Shown: positions 61,401 through 64,000 of the stretch, one piece after another
Layout: each line of letters opens with the position of its first letter
Numbering within the stretch: the first letter of the stretch is position 1
Source of the DNA: Embiotoca jacksoni
Lineage: Eukaryota; Chordata; Actinopteri; Embiotocidae
DNA length: 64,000 bases
Direction of reading: 5' to 3'
Assembly (NCBI GenBank): GCA_022577435.1
Contig: JAKOON010000017.1
Coordinates: 863,501 to 927,500, forward strand
Notes under the pieces: generated by a model
What the model saw: only the letters and a program-made list of their open reading frames with translations
The model's database searches: none
Told to the model about the DNA's origin: nothing
Translations under genes and position numbers: made by a program

Positions 61401-64000
61401 ATGGTGCACATCTTTGCCAGCGAGACAGACCACTTTCCACCCATCAAGGCTCTGTTTGAGCTGGTTACCTCGGTAACACTGTCCATCTTCCTGCAAGGTA
61501 GGGGGTCCAGCAGGGGCGGGAGTGTCAATACTGTGAACTGTTCCTGTTCAAATGAGGAAGAGATGTTTCTGATCTGATGTGATTTCAAAAGGGGTCCAAA
61601 ATCATGTGTTGGTGTTGCAGGGGAAAAGAGTGAAGTTGTAAACAAATTTGTTTTATACTTTATGTGTATTTCTGGTGACTTTTGCTCCATTTCCTCCTAT
61701 GATTGCACATGATTGATTTGAGGCTGCATTACTAGACATGACTAAAAGAAGTCAGCCCGGGGGCCATAAGGTCAGAGACTCACAGCTGACCTTCAAACAT
61801 TTTCTCTTATTACTCATTAATGAAAGTGGAACCACAAAGATGTGTGTCGGTGGACAACGTCTGAAATGATGGTTTTATCAATGTGGACCTTTTATCCACT
61901 TACCATTGATTAAATCATTTTCAGGCTGTTGTAGTTGACTTCAAACGTGCGAGATCAACATGTTTCCATGTCTTTTGTTTGTCTACTTAGTCTTTGCTTA
62001 TTCCCTTTTATTTAATTCATTTCTTCTTTTTTTTTCACTTTCACAAAGTTGCGAATTTTGGGCTGTATGAAAATGACTTTCGTTTTGTAAAGTGCTCACA
62101 GTTGATAAGAAGTTTCCTCGTGTGTGTGCGTGACCCCGGGGCGAGACAAATGTTATTTCACTTCGCATAACAATCTCAGAACCCATCTGCTATCGGTCTG
62201 ACAACAATTTCACCTCAATGGGCAACAACCAATATGTTGGGGATGTAGGATGTAAGAGGCCATTACTTCCTCTTCCGTGGGCTGGTCATTGTTTACAGCT
62301 AATTAGCAACTTGAGATGGGAGAATGGAGTTGGGATAGAGATGACTAATCTCTCCAGATATCTGCATATGAAAGCAGATCAAGTCGGACGATAGCCAATG
62401 GGTTCTGAGACTTTGGCAACGCTTGCTCTCCACATAAACTGTTTACCTGCATGCAACCAAAGCCCCCTCACACGTGATCGGTCAATACCACTCAGACTAC
62501 AAAGAGAAAGCAGAATGAAATGTTGTTTGCGTTTATATGCCGATATCTGTTAATATATATTAATTACCATAAAATGCACATCAGTAAGATGGTATAATAT
62601 CGGTCACTTAACTTGGCTTTGAGTATTTGTATTGAGTCTGTCTGATGCCCCCTTCCCTTTGTGTTGTCCCTTTTTTACTCTCCTCTTTTCCTGCTTTGAC
62701 TGGTTAAGTAATGGCTGGCTCTCCTCCTGCCTCTAAACTCTTTCTTTCTGAGCAGGTGCCCTTCAGTAGACAGTATCAGTACAGGATACAGTCACAGCAC
62801 AGAGACCGCTAGCTTATTCAGTCGGCCAACATTGAACATAGCAGGAAGGGCCAGCTCAATACGGCTGCAGCCACTGCTGTGCTAGGATTAGAGTTGGGCT
62901 CTCCATCCCAGCCCTCTGAATAAGCCCTGTATTCTTTCGAGGGGTTGTGTGTGGACGAGGGCTGGAGGGGGTATTGAGCAGGAAACTTGTTTGGAGTCTG
63001 GGAACAGCCAAAGCTGGGCGCTCACTACAGACATTTGTTCTGTTTCATTATAAGTTTGCTGTTGGAGTCCCTCCAACATCAATCTTAAGCCATCGGAATA
63101 AACCAGAAAGTCGGAAATCTCAATGTGGATTCTTCAGCTCAGAAGCTCTTACGGGAAATGTGTGTTTAATTGTGCATCATTTGCAATCTGTTCTACTTTT
63201 AAAAGTCTTGTAGTCTGTGTCCAGCATAAGGGAGGTAGTGATATCAGAACCTATCCTTTTCTTTGAGTGTGATTCCGACTGATGCTCCGGGTTCACCTTT
63301 AAGCAAAGGGGATCTTATTGACCAGTGCTGAATGGACCCTTTAGACTAACCTCCTCCTCTGAGGCACTGAGAGGAAATGTTTTGCTTGTTATTTGATCAT
63401 GATGATGCCGGCAGTGCCTCACGGGAAGGAAGTAAAAGAGGGTTCATTCAGGTTTGGCGCCTCTTTTCCTCCAAACTGTAACAGTAACAGAGGTGCCTCC
63501 TGGGTTCCCACTCCAAACCCACTTTTGTTTCTTTAGGTTTGTTCCTTTTCTCTCGTTACTTCTTTCGTTTTTTTTTCTCTCCAAACAGACCCATGTCTTT
63601 GTCTTCTGCCTGTTTTTTGTTTTTGGTTGGTCTCTTCTTCCAAGACTCTGCCAAAGCTTCATATGCCCCCTCCCCCTTCTCCCCTTCGTTCCTTACTCAC
63701 GTGTGAATTATTTCAATGAAATATTTTTGAGTTCTCTTTTATTTCCACATGACTGTTGAATCTATTAAGTTGCTGTTTGTATATTATTCTTATTCTCTTA
63801 TGATTTCTTAAGTTTCATCTTTATTATATTTTAGGACCCAGGGATCATCCTGATATTGTTGATTCATTTATGCAACTCCAAGCTCAGGTGTGTTTTTGGT
63901 TTCTTATTTCATTCACTTTGGTTTTCTCTGTCTCTTTCTGTCTCTTTCTTCTTTCTCTCTGTTTCTCTGTCCTCTGTCTCCCTCTCTCTCTGTCTCTCTC
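44098..64000 (+). CDS. ipo13: Importin-13, partial at the right edge
   Basis: Seventeen coding exons: 44098-44166, 50215-50340, 50436-50792, 51284-51537, 54706-54846, 55213-55354, 55909-56075, 56345-56465, 56691-56838, 56987-57168, 57414-57440, 57644-57778, 59564-59716, 60170-60250, 60338-60475, 61401-61497, 63835-63887. All are GT-AG and in frame; they give 797 aa of a protein that is 963 aa in human. The last donor is intact, so the gene continues beyond 64000. IPO13 is a RanGTP-dependent HEAT-repeat karyopherin that imports UBC9 and the MAGOH-RBM8A pair and exports eIF1A. The sequence is nearly identical to human IPO13 as I remember it: DFTVENVEKALHQLYYDPNI spanning the exon 1-2 join, YRPVYFQLVDVLLHKAQFPS, and DTLMYVYEMLGAELLSNLYD. 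The importin-beta N-terminal domain covers about residues 40-110. The acidic and Pro-rich linker in exon 13 is the least conserved part. Intron 1 is 6 kb. Confidence 0.97.
44167..50214 (+). other. ipo13 intron 1
   Basis: A 6-kb intron with a (TTTA)n tract (44239-44266), a (TG)n array (44502-44538) and a purine-rich stretch (44620-44790). I see no other exon or RNA gene in it. Confidence 0.7.
44502..44538. repeat. (TG)n microsatellite
   Basis: About 18 TG units in ipo13 intron 1. Confidence 0.9.
51571..51591. repeat. A21 homopolymer
   Basis: Twenty-one A shortly after the ipo13 exon 4 donor, followed by a purine-rich region to about 52000. It might be the tail of an old retroposed sequence, but no source is recognisable. 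Confidence 0.85.
53540..53830 (-). mobile_element. Dispersed fish repeat 'GGGCTGCAAC' type, reverse orientation, in ipo13 intron 4
   Basis: 'aaatgccaaacattcacttg' followed by 'ttctctgatgtgaggatttg' and 'gacaaataagtactttgaag' is the reverse strand of the same family as 21596-21962. The end carrying GGGCTGCAAC is eroded here. Non-coding. Confidence 0.65.
57414..57440 (+). CDS. ipo13: ipo13 exon 11, a 27-nt micro-exon
   Basis: It encodes nine residues, EVLIKQIHK, between acceptor TCTGAAG and donor GTCAGT. It is in phase with both neighbours and fits the remembered human sequence (DVLMKQIHK), so it is real. Skipping it would keep the frame and remove nine residues from a HEAT helix. Confidence 0.9.
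57989..58031. repeat. (CA)n microsatellite
   Basis: About 21 CA units in ipo13 intron 12, preceded by a short CT run. Confidence 0.95.
58365..58489. repeat. Compound (CT)n-(CA)n microsatellite
   Basis: A CT tract (58365-58394) is followed by about 45 uninterrupted CA units (58400-58489) in ipo13 intron 12. Likely highly polymorphic. Confidence 0.95.
58951..59010. repeat. (TG)n with GTGCAC repeats
   Basis: A TG tract is followed by four overlapping GTGCAC palindromic units, in ipo13 intron 12. Confidence 0.85.
59750..60060. mobile_element. Possible degraded dispersed repeat in ipo13 intron 13
   Basis: It starts with 'tagtagggttgggtgatgga', a phrase I associate with the ends of fish dispersed repeats, but the interior is not recognisable. 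Tentative. Confidence 0.25.

Overview
The window is nuclear DNA from a teleost fish, most likely an acanthomorph. The evidence is vertebrate-style split genes with GT-AG introns, very abundant (CA)n/(TG)n microsatellites, and degraded copies of several dispersed repeats that I recognise from acanthomorph introns. It contains no bacterial-type operon, virus or CRISPR array.

Layout. 1-20451: about 20 kb with no exon I can support; it holds microsatellites, old dispersed repeats and two notable inverted repeats. 20452-23502 (minus): mmachc, the cobalamin-processing protein of vitamin B12 metabolism, complete in five exons (259 aa). 23503-24498: a shared head-to-head promoter with a strong ZNF143/THAP11-type element. 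24499-29481 (plus): an 11-exon coiled-coil gene (394 aa), called ccdc163 from its structure and its divergent position next to mmachc. 33395-41542 (minus): a five-exon gene for a mucin-like type I membrane glycoprotein (337 aa) that I cannot name. 43430-44097: CpG-rich promoter. 44098 to beyond the right edge (plus): ipo13 (importin-13), 17 coding exons in the window giving 797 aa, about 83% of the usual protein; the C-terminal exons lie past 64000.

How the genes relate. mmachc and ccdc163 are divergently paired, as I recall for the human pair, and probably share a promoter. The promoter element is the type bound by ZNF143, THAP11 and HCFC1, the regulators whose loss lowers MMACHC in humans. 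The mucin-like gene and ipo13 are also divergent, about 2.5 kb apart. I see no common pathway linking the four genes.

I did not find a clearly new biological system. The most useful leads are the promoter element, the unnamed mucin-like protein, a 76-nt near-perfect hairpin at 6715-6790, and several splicing or translation details (NAGNAG acceptor, 27-nt micro-exon, overlapping uORF). All gene models were assembled by eye from frame continuity, splice sites and remembered family sequences; no alignment was run.
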